From positions 11,768,022-11,808,021 of the forward strand of contig CM022668.1 in the NCBI GenBank assembly GCA_012295275.1: a DNA stretch of 40,000 bases, read 5' to 3'. Both the position numbers and the translations under genes were made by a program. The stretch is from Chrysomallon squamiferum (taxonomy: Eukaryota > Mollusca > Gastropoda > Neomphalida > Peltospiridae). Numbering within the stretch: the stretch's first letter is position 1; every line of letters starts with the position of its first letter. The notes beneath the pieces were generated by a model that saw nothing but the letters and a program-made list of their open reading frames with translations, was not told where the DNA came from and did not search any database. Positions 11,714 through 24,768 of the stretch are shown here, piece after piece.

Positions 11714-12062
11714 GTTGTCTCCCCTTTTATTATAAACGATACATTTACAGTAATTTTCCCATTTCATTTTAAGAATACTTCCACAGTTGTCCCCCTTTCT
11801 AAAGAATGTTTACAGTTATTCCCCTTTTGTTTTAATGAGAAGTTTTCACAGTCGTCCCCCTTTCTAATAATATTACTATTATTTCACTAAGATTACTGAA
11901 CATTTCTTTCACATTAATTAAAAATACTTTTTATAGTTCTTTCCCTTCTTAACATTATTTACAGAAATTATTGTTTCCATTCGATTAAAATAATAACTTC
12001 AAACGGCACAATTTCAGTAGTCTCCCTTCAACAAAACTCTTTTGCTGTAAATTATCTCCCTT
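11714..12062 (-). repeat. Degenerate repeated motif AAAGGGGGACAACTGT
   Basis: On the - (mRNA) strand, related sequences read from plus positions 11714-11728, 11784-11798, 11812-11828, 11847-11865, 11932-11950, 12011-12030 and 12043-12062. They are variants of AAAGGGGGACAACTGTG, AAAAGGGGAATAACTGT and AAGGGAGATAATTT, spaced roughly 30-85 bp. They lie 140-480 nt beyond the ADAM17 stop, so probably in its 3' UTR. Confidence 0.6.
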
Positions 12063-12197
12063 AATCACAATCTTTATCAACGGTGATTAATATTACTTCC
12101 TTTTAATACACTACATCAGGATTTCATTCGTATTTTAAGCACTTATCTTCCATTAACAGGCATCTTTAAGCGATTGTCTCTCTTGAACGTCCTGCTG

Positions 12198-12356
12198 TTA
12201 CACACTTGTCTCTTTTTCCCCAGCAGAAGACACTGAGGGATTCGACTGGGAGAGCTGTCGGTGGGTGGGGGGGTTTCCTGGCCGATTCAGACGTATTCTG
12301 CGAGATGGTTTGATGTTCCATGTAGCTGCATCCAGACTCGAAAACAAGTCATGACT
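12198..12356 (-). CDS. ADAM17: ADAM17 last exon (cytoplasmic tail and stop)
   Basis: 53 codons to TAA at 12200-12198. Acceptor TCCTCACAG|AGTCAT. Encodes [20 protein letters not shown], similar to the tail segment of vertebrate ADAM17 (SSMDSAS then IKP), then a Pro/Ser-rich end finishing GEKETSV. Confidence 0.85.
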   Translation of the reverse strand, partial: SHDLFSSLDAATWNIKPSRRIRLNRPGNPPTHRQLSQSNPSVSSAGEKETSV

Positions 12357-12462
12357 CTGTGAGGAAATTAAAATTTTAAAATAAAATTAATATTTTTAAG
12401 TTTTAATTAAAATCTGCGATCATATAAAAAAAAAAAAAAAAAAAAAGGTTTTTTAAAAATGA

Positions 12463-12493
<31 letters not shown>

Positions 12494-14150
12494 CTTGGAT
12501 GTATATATTTAAAAAAAAAATTAATATTAATAAAAGCAAGGCATCACTGAAGAATGTACAGAAATATTATTTATTATTATTCTTTATTATCAACAAAAAT
12601 ATACACAGTGTGACTATTCATGATATATATTGTGCTAATTGTTGGAACATACAAAATTTATATTTTAAAACTAATTGTATATTTATGTTTAATATAAAGA
12701 TATTTTAAACTGGTTTTCAGTTTGAGTAATACTTTTATTTTTAAACTGGTTTTTAGTTTGAGTAATATTTTTATTTTTACTTCATTACTCTATAGCATTA
12801 CAGTGTGTCATTATTGTTTATGTATTTGTCTGTTATTGCCAATAAAATGAAGTTTAATTTCAAGTCTTCCATTAACAGGGTTTGAACACAGACCTCTCTG
12901 CTTCTCCAGCGAAGTTTCTCTCGTTCCACTTTCTGTCGATGTTTATCCTGTAGTGAAGCAAAATTATTAAATTATTTTATTAAATATTATTTATCTGACA
13001 GCCAAGTATTATTAATAAATATTATTGTTATTATTTATTTATTATTATTACTATTGTAAGAATAATTAATATTGTTATTATTTCTTATTATTATTATTAT
13101 TATTTTTATTATTATTATTATTACTATTATAAGAATAATTAATATTGTTATTATTTCTTCTTATTATTATTATATTATTATCATATCAGTAAAATAATAT
13201 ATAATAATAATAATTATTAGTAGTAGTAGTAGTTGTAGTAGCAGTAGTAGTATATAAGAGTAATACAAACAGCCACCTTGAATTCCAGTACTGAATGTAA
13301 TAGATTTAAGTTTTGAAAAAAATCAAAAACTGGACAGGAGAAGATAATGACGTACCACACAGCTGAAAGCCCAGCTAGCTGGAATCCATATCACCATGGA
13401 AAACACAATTACTGTTCCAACAATATTACTTCTCATGAACGCAACTGGAACAAAAAAATAAATAAATAAGCAATGTTTTTTGTTTATTACAGGTACCTGA
13501 CCATTTATCCAGCTTTCAGAAAACCGTGTTACCCAAAAATTGGCTTTAAATGAGACCCAACTGTTATTTTATCTCTGATTTCTTAAAATTTTTATGGCTG
13601 TTGTTTTATTTTTCAAATTTTTCCTTATTTTCATCTGTTAAATCATTCTATATATTCTTAATTTGTTTTGTTCAAAAATGTTTCAGAACTTAGTGTTTCT
13701 ATATATGCATAAGTGTGTATACATAAAAATATTTGTTAATAATGAAATGCATGAAATATGTTTGAATCTTAGTAATGCAGTGTTAATTTACTAATAACAA
13801 AATACATAAAATATATTTTAATATAAATGTAGCAGTAAAATAATTTAAATTTTAATAATTGTAATCTTATTAATTTACTAATAGCAAAAGTACATAAAAT
13901 ATATTTTTATCTAAATATTATAGTAAAATAATTTAAATTTTAATAATCGTAATCTTATTAATTTACTACTAGCAAAATACATGAAATATATTTCAATCTA
14001 AATATTATGGTAAAATAATTTAAATTTATAAAATATAAATTTGTTAAAAAAAAACACTTACCAAGCTGACTAGAAGTAAGTTTTTCTATAACATCAAACA
14101 ATCTCTCTACCAACTTAGACTTCGGTTTTACACATTCTCCATTCTAAAAG

Positions 14151-14197
<47 letters not shown>

Positions 14198-14572
14198 ACA
14201 AACAAACAAATAAATAAACAACCAAATAAATAAATAAATAAATAAAACAAATAAATAAAATAAAATAGTAAATGAATAAACAAACAAACAAACAAATAAA
14301 ATAAATAAATAAATAAACTAAATTAAAATAAAATAAAATAGTAAATGAATAAAGCTAATACAAACAAAGATATAAATCACGATGAGTAAATAAAAATATT
14401 TTACAGCTAATGCATGTTAATGTAATAGACAGACAGATAGACAGACAGAGAGATGGTTAGACAGGTCGATGGACAGACAGACAGATAGAGATGGATGGAT
14501 GGGAAGATGGAGAGATGGACAGATATGATTTAAAAGTGTTTTTTATACATTTATTAATTATTTATTTATTTA

Positions 14573-14611
<39 letters not shown>

Positions 14612-14869
14612 TTTTTTTATATTATTATTAATTTGAACCTCCTATTAATATTATTGCTATTAAATTATTATTATTTAGAAAATTTTTTTTTTATTATTAT
14701 TAAATTTGAACCTCCTACTTAATCAAGTGCTCCTAAATATGATCGCATTAGAAAATTATTATTATTATCATCATCATCATTCAAGTGACCACCAATTAAT
14801 AATTATAACCTTCAGAAACCTAAACCCAGGCTTGTTAAAACTTGAAAATATTTTCATGATAATTATCAT

Positions 14870-14918
<49 letters not shown>

Positions 14919-15149
14919 GAATGTATTTGTGTACTGGGAGAGAAAATAACATGAATGTTTATGAAGATAAATCACAAAAAAAATGAAAACGTGTACCTGG
15001 GAACAGAAACCAAGGTAACACGGTCGTCCCTTCATCTGTATCGCTGTTCCCTGCGGCTCACACTTACTTCCTGGTTCCCGTCTTCGGCAGCATCGGCGAC
15101 ACGCCTGCTTAGCTATAAATAGATATTTCTGTTATACAGAATATGTGTG

Positions 15150-15246
<97 letters not shown>

Positions 15247-18200
15247 TAAAATATTAGTTAAATAATTAAATATATATACAACAGAAAAAAAATAAATAAA
15301 TAAATAAATACCTGAATAACATTAAGATAAATTAAAGTAATTTAAAAACTAAATAAATAAATAAATACAATTTAATAAAAAATAACAATAAAGTATTAAG
15401 TATATATATATATACAATGACAGAAAAACAAAATAATGAAATATATATATATATATATATGCAACAGAAAAAAACAAAATAAACACCAGAATAACATTAC
15501 AATAAACAAAAGTAATTTAAAAAAATAATAATAATAAATAAATAAAGACAATTTAATAAAAATATAACAATAAGGTATTAAGAATAAATAAACAATTTAA
15601 TAAAAAGTAATACGGTAAAAACAATAATTTAAAAATAATAATAATAATTTCTTTTTATTTATAAAATTTAATAAAAAAAACAAAACTAAAATGTAATAAT
15701 TTTTATTGATACTAATTGGTTTTATAAATAAACAATTTAATTAAAAAAAAATAACGATATAAATAATAATTTATTTTATAAATAAATGATTTAATAAAAA
15801 CAACAGTAAGGTCTTAACAATAATTTCTCAAAAATTATTTTATTTCATTTTATAAACAAACAATTTAATAAAAAACAGCATTACGGTACAAACAATAATT
15901 ACCAAAACAAAAACAAAAAATAATAATAATAATAATAATAATTAACGTTAAAATACAAAATGAACAAGGCAGTACTTACCATCTCCGTCGCACTGACACG
16001 AAACCAAATTTCTGTCCTGAACTTCACAGTAAGACAAACACTGTCCATTGAAACACTGACCTCTGTAAAAAAATTATTTTATAATCATTTAAATCATTTT
16101 TCTTTATTTCTCTCTTTCCTTCTCTCTCTAACTCTCACTTTCCCTTTTTCATACAATATCTTTCTCTTATTCTCAATCTATATGCATAAACACACATACA
16201 CACACGTGTTTTTTTTTTTTTTTTTTTTTTTTTAAACAAAATTTAATTTATCTTGAAAGTTATATAATGGCACACTATCTTATCTGTTACAAACTCACTC
16301 TCTTTTCTTACCTCTCACAAATTTATTTCAGTTCTGATTGAAAATATCCAAGAAATTTTCACCCTTCAAGGCATGGTGTTGTATCATTCTTTTTCTGCTT
16401 TTGGACAATCAAAACTGCAATGTTAACAATATTTTTTTATTTGTGTTTGTTTTGTTGGTTTTTGTCTGATGTTATTTTTTTTCTGTTTGTTTGCAGGAGG
16501 GGGTTGTTAGGGATTTTTTTTCTGTTGCTGTTCTTTTTAAGTTGCTGTTCTTTGTGAAAAACAAATAGTCTGAAAACATTACAGTATACCCTCACCTATT
16601 CTTTTCCCCATTCACCCCCAGATATTCAGGCTCTTAACCCTATCGCATTTGGTATACCAGGCTAAGCGTCATAACGTTAAAACAAATGAAACCGGTTTTT
16701 GTAAATAGAGACTTAAGTGCCTGAAGACAAATAATTACCTAAAGTGCTGTAAAGCAGCAGCTAAGCTGTGCCATACTGTACATTAGTGTTATCATCATCA
16801 TCGTATGGCACTGCAAATTTCATCATCATTTTATTATCATTCATTATTGGTGACAGCACAAACAATATCAAATTTTTCAATTATTATTGCAATACAATCA
16901 TTTTTTATAAATGCATACACTGTATGTACAGTGCATATTTTTGTGACCGTGTATTAAAATGTTTTTAATTGCATATTATTACTGAATTGTAATTATTACC
17001 TGAACTGTGCATACTGTATTTATCTGTCTGTTTGCCTTTAAATTTGTTCCACTTTCTGTCAATTCTAATACATATGTTTTGTGACTTTTCACGGTTTTGT
17101 ATGGGTAACTATGCTATGTTATTTTTTTCTTTCTGATTAAAATATTGTTTCAGTACAAAATTAAAATGTGTTTACATTATCATTACTACATTAGTGAAAT
17201 ACATAACTGCATGCAATATTTTTTTATTACTGTATTAATGAGTAAGTTGTTTTTGGAAAGTGTTTGGAAGCATTTAGTACTTATATAATCTCATAATAGA
17301 CGTTTTAAAACTGCATCCAAATTCAGTCTGGAGGTAAAACGTAATTATCAATAGCGAGGGAATATTATCATATTATTCTTTTAGGAAACTTATATTTACA
17401 TTACAAGTTATTACAAGTTATTACAAGTTATTATTTTAATGTTTAGGGTGATCATTCATCTTAAAAAAAAAAAAAAAACATGGGAAAATGTCTGAACAAA
17501 TGAATGAAGAATGAATGAATGAATGTTTGAACAAATGAATGAATGAATATACAAATGTTTGATTGAATGGTTGCTTGAATAAATGAATGAATGAACAAAT
17601 GAATAAACAAATAAACAAGCAGGTGATGAACAGATGACATACTAAATGAATGAATGAATACACAACTGTGTGAATGAATGACTGCTTGAACGAACAAATG
17701 AATCAATGAATGAAGAAGCAGGTTGTAAAAAGATGAATGAATAAATGAATGAATAAATAAACTCACCTGCAAACTGCTGCTTTGACACAGCTGTAGTGTG
17801 TGTCTCCCCTACACGGGAATCCATGACTTGCCATCTGACATTTTTCACAACACTCGTAGTTCATAGGACTAAAATAAAACATTCAGTTATTACTGTATAC
17901 TGGAATCATAAAAACAGTTCATAGGACTAAAATAAAATATTCAGTTATTACTGTATACTGAAATCATAAAAACAGTTCATAGGACTAAAATAAAATATTC
18001 AGTTATGTACATAGAAATCACAAATCAAATTCACTGGCTACAAAAATCAAATATTTAGTTATGTACGTTGAAATCAGAAATAATTCACTGACTACAAGAA
18101 AAATAAAATATTTAGTTATGTATGTTGAAATCAAAAATAATTCACTGACTATAACAAAAATACAATATTTAGTTATGTATGTTGAAATCAAAAATAATTC

Positions 18201-19775
18201 AGAAGACTTCAGAATTTTTATATATATATATATTAAGCATTTAAAACTTGTAATAATATATTGAAATACATTTCTGTAATTTAAATAAGATTGAACAAAC
18301 TTTTTCAAAAATTATTAAAGAAGTTGAATTTGTTAAATAAAACTTGCAGAGTGACATTTCTCAATTGGTAAAAAATCTTGCAGTTACCAGAAAAGTAACA
18401 TTAAATTAACAGAGTATAAAAATGAATATCAATGTCTGAACAGAAGCATTTATTAATATGCATAATTCTTTGATTTAATAATAACAATTAACTGCTATCA
18501 TTCAGTGGTTTTGTCTAACTACAGAAACCAGTGTCTTCACAATCATGATGATGATGATGATGATGGTGATGATTAAATTACTTTTTTTACACAAAAGATA
18601 TTTCACCTGCATCTGGCTCCTCCTTTAAATTTACATTCTGAGGTACAACAAGGATCCAGTCCATTCCTGGCCTGCTCTCCCCCATCACAGTCCTCCCCCC
18701 GGTCAATTCTGCCATTGCCACAGAGAGGAATATTGTTATCTTTTTCTGATAAAATAAAATAAAATAAAAACAACACAGTGACAATTATTTGTAATGGTGT
18801 TTTGTACTTTTCACAATATACTGGAAGACTTTCTGATTAAAAATGATAAAATAAATACAACACAAAGTCAAAATGAATATTAAGTAAACCCCTTACAAAT
18901 AAACTTTATGTTAGACTGTATGAACAAAAAGCTAATTTATGCACTTAATATTTTTGCTACAGTTATTTACTTGGTGAAGTTTAAATACATTATTCATGTG
19001 TCCTAATCACTGTCTTATTTATTCTAATTAACAATTTAACTAAGTATGTCTCCTAATTATTGTTCACTTTATTAGTGACAACCAAGCTTTCCTAAAAATA
19101 AAGTAAAAAGTTTGCAAGGATATGATTTTGGACAAGGTTTTCTCTTCTATAATGATGTTATTTCATAAACAGAAAATAGAAATAAAAATATCAGTTTTTC
19201 AAATATAAATTGCAGGTAAAAAGTTTATTAAAAAAAATTTTTACACAAGAAAATTACAGGTAATATAAAAATACCTGAAAAACATTTGTAGGCCTTTGCA
19301 CGAATCACTTCGCCTATGTATCTTCTACTGCATGGAGAAAATAACTGAAAAACAAACAAAAAAACAGTTCTTAGAGTAAATATAAATAACAAATTTTCTA
19401 TTATTTATTAATATTTATTAATAAAAATTAGAACCATGAGGTGGTGATAACAATAATAATAATGATGATGATGATTATGATAATAATTACAAAAACAACA
19501 GTAATAACAATAACAATAATAATAATAACTAATAATAATAATACATAATAATAATAAAAACAACAATAATAATACATTAACAGTAACAACTACAACTACT
19601 GCAGTGTGTAGGTTAAGGTTATAATATAAACAACAGAAATAACAACATTAATACCAGCAATATTTTTTCCACTAAAACTACTCCAACTAGAACTACCAAA
19701 ACTAGTACTACTACTACTTCTACTACTACTACTACTACTACTGCTGCTGCTACTACTACTACTACTACTACTACT

Positions 19776-19826
<51 letters not shown>

Positions 19827-22732
19827 TATTATAAATAGCAAAATGATACAGATAATAGTTTTAACTATATATATTTTTTCATTTTAAACAAAAATGAATA
19901 ACATGAACAAGAAGAACTGTAATGGTAACAGAAAAAAAAAAAAAAATTCTTTTCTTACCAAATTATTTTCTTCAAATCCATTAACAGCGTATGGATACAT
20001 GAGATATTTGCCGTTGTGAAAGGAAGATGGTGCGCATTCGCTGTTGTCAACATCATGTTCACTGCCCCAGTTGTGACCTGCAAAGGTCATACGGTCAAGA
20101 AAGGTCATACAGTAACAAAAATCATTTGAGGTGATAAAAATAGTAAGTCTCTACAAAAACTTTTTTTTTTCACAAATTAGGATTTTTGTGGGCTTGTGGG
20201 AAGGGATAAATTTTAATTATTTTTTTTAATTTTTAAAAATAAATAAATAATTTAAAAAAAATCAAATTCGATATAATTATTTATAAATATTTAATTATAA
20301 AAATAACAGCAAGTACTTACCAAGTTCTGTATGGATTGAAAAATCATGAAATAAAAAAAAGAAAAAGAACACCATTATTAAACAAAATAATTAGTAATAA
20401 ATTACAAAACAATTTTTTAATTAAAACATTATTTATTTTTCTGGTGGGTAAATCTTCTTTATAATATTCATAACAATATCTTTAACACATGAATTTAAAA
20501 AAATATTAAATAATATTTTCCAGTTAAAAGAATATGAATAATGAAAATGTATCATAATCAATATCAACAATTATTATGTCACAAATATATGGGGTTTTTT
20601 CATTTATTAATACTGAACAAAAGAATCTGTTTTGTAAATTAAAAGATCAGATTTCTTTGGTAACAAACTAGTGCTTTGTTACTAACTAGCTAATCAAACT
20701 TTGTGGTATGTATTGTCCTGTCTATGTTAACAGACAGACAGACAGACAGAGAGATATATTGATAGATAGATACAGATACTGATATATATTTAATTTATGA
20801 AAGTAGCTTATAACATGTAAGAAATGGATTTCTTAATATATAATAAAAACCATACTATATACAGACAGACATATATATATATATATACACACACACAGAT
20901 AGATAGATAGATAGATAAATAGATATAGATATGAATATATATTTAATTCATAAATGGAAAGAAGTGAAAATTCTTTGTTTCATTTATTATATTATAATTT
21001 TAAAAAAAACAATACCTGGTAACAATACATAGAAAAAATTTTGAATATCATATAACAGCATTACTGTATTTGTTCCTTCATTTATAAATTTGTTTAGTGT
21101 CGACATTATTTCTGCTTTTAAAATGACATTCCTTGTTTCTTAGCAACCTACTCACATGAACAAGGGTTATATAAAGAGAAAGATACAGATAAATATATAT
21201 ATCTATAAATACTAAACCCTGTGTTTACATGTGTGACCTGTTCTTAAACTGACTTATATGTCACACACAGATAAACAGACATACAGACAAATATATATAT
21301 AAACAGACACACATACATTATAAACTGACATATACAGAAATAAACAGAGATATATATATAGAGACAGACAGAGAGAGAGAAACATACAGATAAACATATA
21401 TAAATACACAGACACACAAACATATATACTTGACATATATAGAAATAAAGAGACATATATACAGAGAAACATACAGATAAATATATACATAAATACATAC
21501 ACACATATATATAAACCAACATATATAGAAATAAAGAGACGCACACATATATATATATGTATACAGAAAAAAAAACATTTATACAGATAAATAAACATAT
21601 ACAGATAGACATATATACTGATAAATAGATATGCACAGAAAAACAGACATCCAGCTAAACAGACAAACATACAGACACAAACAGACATATATACAGATAA
21701 ACACACTGACATAGACAGACAGACAAACACAAAAAAAGAGACATACAGATAAAGAGACAGACAGACATTCTGATAATATATTGTGATTAACACATGATAT
21801 TTAGATACAAGCCAAAATATCAGACACATATGAACAGATATTATTTATTAAATAGTGAATACCATTATTTATTAAACAGTGAATACCATTTTTCAGTCAG
21901 TGAAAGAGTAAACAGGTTGAAGTGAAAAAAAAAAGAGTTTAGCATGTAAAACTTGCTAGATTTTCTAAACAAACGACACACACATGTATAATCACATACA
22001 TGCATTAAGTGAACAATTACACCTCTAATCTACAATTACTGTTGTCAAATTCAGTTTGAAAATTCCATTCCTCTTTGACATTTATTTATAAACTGCTCAA
22101 CTCATAACAACTGCATCTGTCACATATGAAGCATGTTTTTAGTGCACTTTTCAAACAGAAACATTCCAAGGGCAGGTCCAGCTTTTTCAGAAAGGGGGTT
22201 GGGGGTGTTATATATAAAACTTACAAGATAAAATAATTACTAAAATGAAAGTGTATTATCTCAAAAACTGAGTTGTTTGTTAGAAGCACACACATACACA
22301 CAGACAGACAGAAACACACACACACAGACAGACAGATCTATCCTTTGAAGTTACATTATGAAACAGAGAGATTCTTACTTGATGAGCAGATGCCCCCGAT
22401 AGTACCCATCCTGGGGGATGCTATGTAGGCGAGGCCAAGAATCCCGCCCTCGAATGCCTGGTATGTGAACAGATGAGCCAAACAAAACCGTGAGAAATAC
22501 ATATCTCTGCTGAACACCTGTGTGTAATATAGCAATAGTAATAATAGTAATAGTAATAATAGTAAAAATAATAAGAATAATAATAACAATAATAATAGTA
22601 ATAGTAAAAATAATAAGAATAATAATAGTAATAATAATAGTAATAGTAATAATAATAGTAATAATAATAGTAATAATAATAATAGTAATGATAATAATAG
22701 TGATAATAATAATAGTAATAATAGTATTAGTA

Positions 22733-22763
<31 letters not shown>

Positions 22764-23799
22764 TAGTAATAATGGTAATAATAATAGAAATAGTAATAGA
22801 AATAGTAATAGTAATAATAATAATAATAGTAATAGTAATAATAATAGTAGCAATTATAAAAATAATAATAATAAAGTAATGATAGTGACAATAGCAGTAA
22901 TAATAATAGTAATAGTGATGATAATGATAATAATGATGATGATGAAATGATAATAAAAAATACTAATAATAATAAATAAAAAAGTAGTAATAATAATAAA
23001 AATAATTAATAACACTAGTAATTTTAATAATAATAATAATAATAATAATAGAAAAAATACTAACAATGATGATAATAGTAGTAGTAATAATAATGATGAT
23101 GATGATAATGGTAATAATAAGAGTAATAATGATAGTAATAATAAAAATGATGGTGACGATAATGATGATGATAATGATAACAACAATAAGTACAACTATA
23201 ACAACAATAATAATAACAGTAGTATTAACAACAAAAACAAAAGCAAAAACAACAATAACAATAATATTAATAATATGTGAGTTTATTAAATATGAAATTT
23301 AACAATTAACATGAAATATTAACAATGAAAGATTTACTTACAATTAACAATCTATGGAAATCAACAATGGAAATTTAAGAAGAAGAAGAAGAAGAAAAGA
23401 AAAGAAGAATGATAATAATAATTATAATGATGATGATGATGATAATGATAATAATAATGAAAAAAAAAATAATAATAATAATAGTAACAACAATCATAAT
23501 AATAATAATAATAATAATAAGAGTATTTGTGTTAATCTATGCATACAAACTATGTCTGTATCATTGCATATATAAACAAAATTTATCATTGGAAGTTTAT
23601 TTTTTTAAATCTTAAATATCTTGAAATGGCAATGAACTGAAACCTACAAAAAGATGCCCCCCCATGCCCCACCCCTAACCCCACCTCTCATTCTTCGAGT
23701 GATATTTACCTCTAGGAGATCTCTGGTCTGCCAATGTATAGGATTATTGTAATGGACTTTTCCCACTGTCTCAGCTTCGTGGATCCTTAGCTGTAACAA

Positions 23800-23830
<31 letters not shown>

Positions 23831-24195
23831 ATATCTAGAAAAATATTTAACAAAATAGCAATGGAATATCTTTCTAAAAGGCTTATTTGTCATTGCACGA
23901 ATAAAAGCATAAATTTATTTTGCAAATTATTAACATAATTTTTTTTTCACTAATGACCAATTTTTGCTAATAATAAAGTTTGACAAAACCTGACAAGAAT
24001 ATAAAAAAAAATATGTTAGATGTGATTTTTCTTTCTTTCTTGTAATTTATATTCAGGATGTGTTATTTGATAGAGATGCATGGGAAGCTTGGCAGATTTA
24101 TAAATTTAGCAGATTTACTGTGTTTTCTTTAGTATTTTTAAGAGATGGTTTTGTGTCTGTGTTTCCTCGTGTTTGTGTGTGTGTGGGTGTATGTT

Positions 24196-24261
<66 letters not shown>

Positions 24262-24724
24262 CGTATGTGTAAACACACATGTGTCTGGATTTTATCATCA
24301 AAAACCTCATTGAAATGAATTTTCAACTAAGCCCCAATAAATATTTTTTTATCTCCTACAAATTTGAAAACAAATTTGAAAACAAAACAAAAATTTGAAA
24401 AGTGCCAATAACTGTAGTAATTTAATCAAAAACAACACTGTTAATTTAATAAACTTATCTCATTTCATAGTGAATATTCTTTTCATTAAACTTACATCTT
24501 GAACTTGAAAACCAAAACCGCGAAGTTCAATTTTCCCACTCCAAATAGTGTCCCTATAAATGTTGTCTATTTTGTTCATAAGACTGATCTGAGCAATAAA
24601 AAATAATATATACACACATATATAGATATATATATATATATACAAAACACATATATATGTACACACACAAATATATATACACACACACACATATACATAT
24701 ATACACACACACACACACACACAA

Positions 24725-24768
<44 letters not shown>

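Larger units (their letters stand above)
7984..12197 (-). other. ADAM17: ADAM17-like 3' UTR and downstream region, probable
   Basis: About 4.2 kb with no recognisable exon on either strand after the ADAM17 stop. A minus-strand AATAAA lies at 7989-7984 and could be the distal poly(A) signal; others are possible. Contents include AAT runs (8248-8282, 8585-8613, 8640-8655), a (TC)40 tract (9779-9860), and several copies of a C-rich motif at 11714-12062. The UTR extent is inferred. Confidence 0.4.

Noticed and set aside
16320-16420. Donor-like GTGAG|GTAAGAAAAG on the minus strand as the missing disintegrin exon
   Set aside because: The required frame has a stop five codons before the donor and no cysteines.
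16590-16770. Possible unidentified transposon in ADAM17 intron 15 (patch with TTGGTATACCAGGCTAAGCG)
   Set aside because: Composition differs from the flanks, but no terminal repeats, target duplication or second copy could be found, so it is not called as an element.
21244-21829. Minus-strand ORF of 191 codons rich in Cys/Tyr/Ile
   Set aside because: Reads ACAGATA/ACATATA repeats; all three minus frames are open there, composition is repetitive, and no splice context or family resemblance.
22356-23302. Poly-Leu (minus) and poly-Ile (plus) ORFs
   Set aside because: Products of the AAT/AGT array. Only the C-terminal part of the minus frame (22379-22517) is real, as ADAM17 exon 10.
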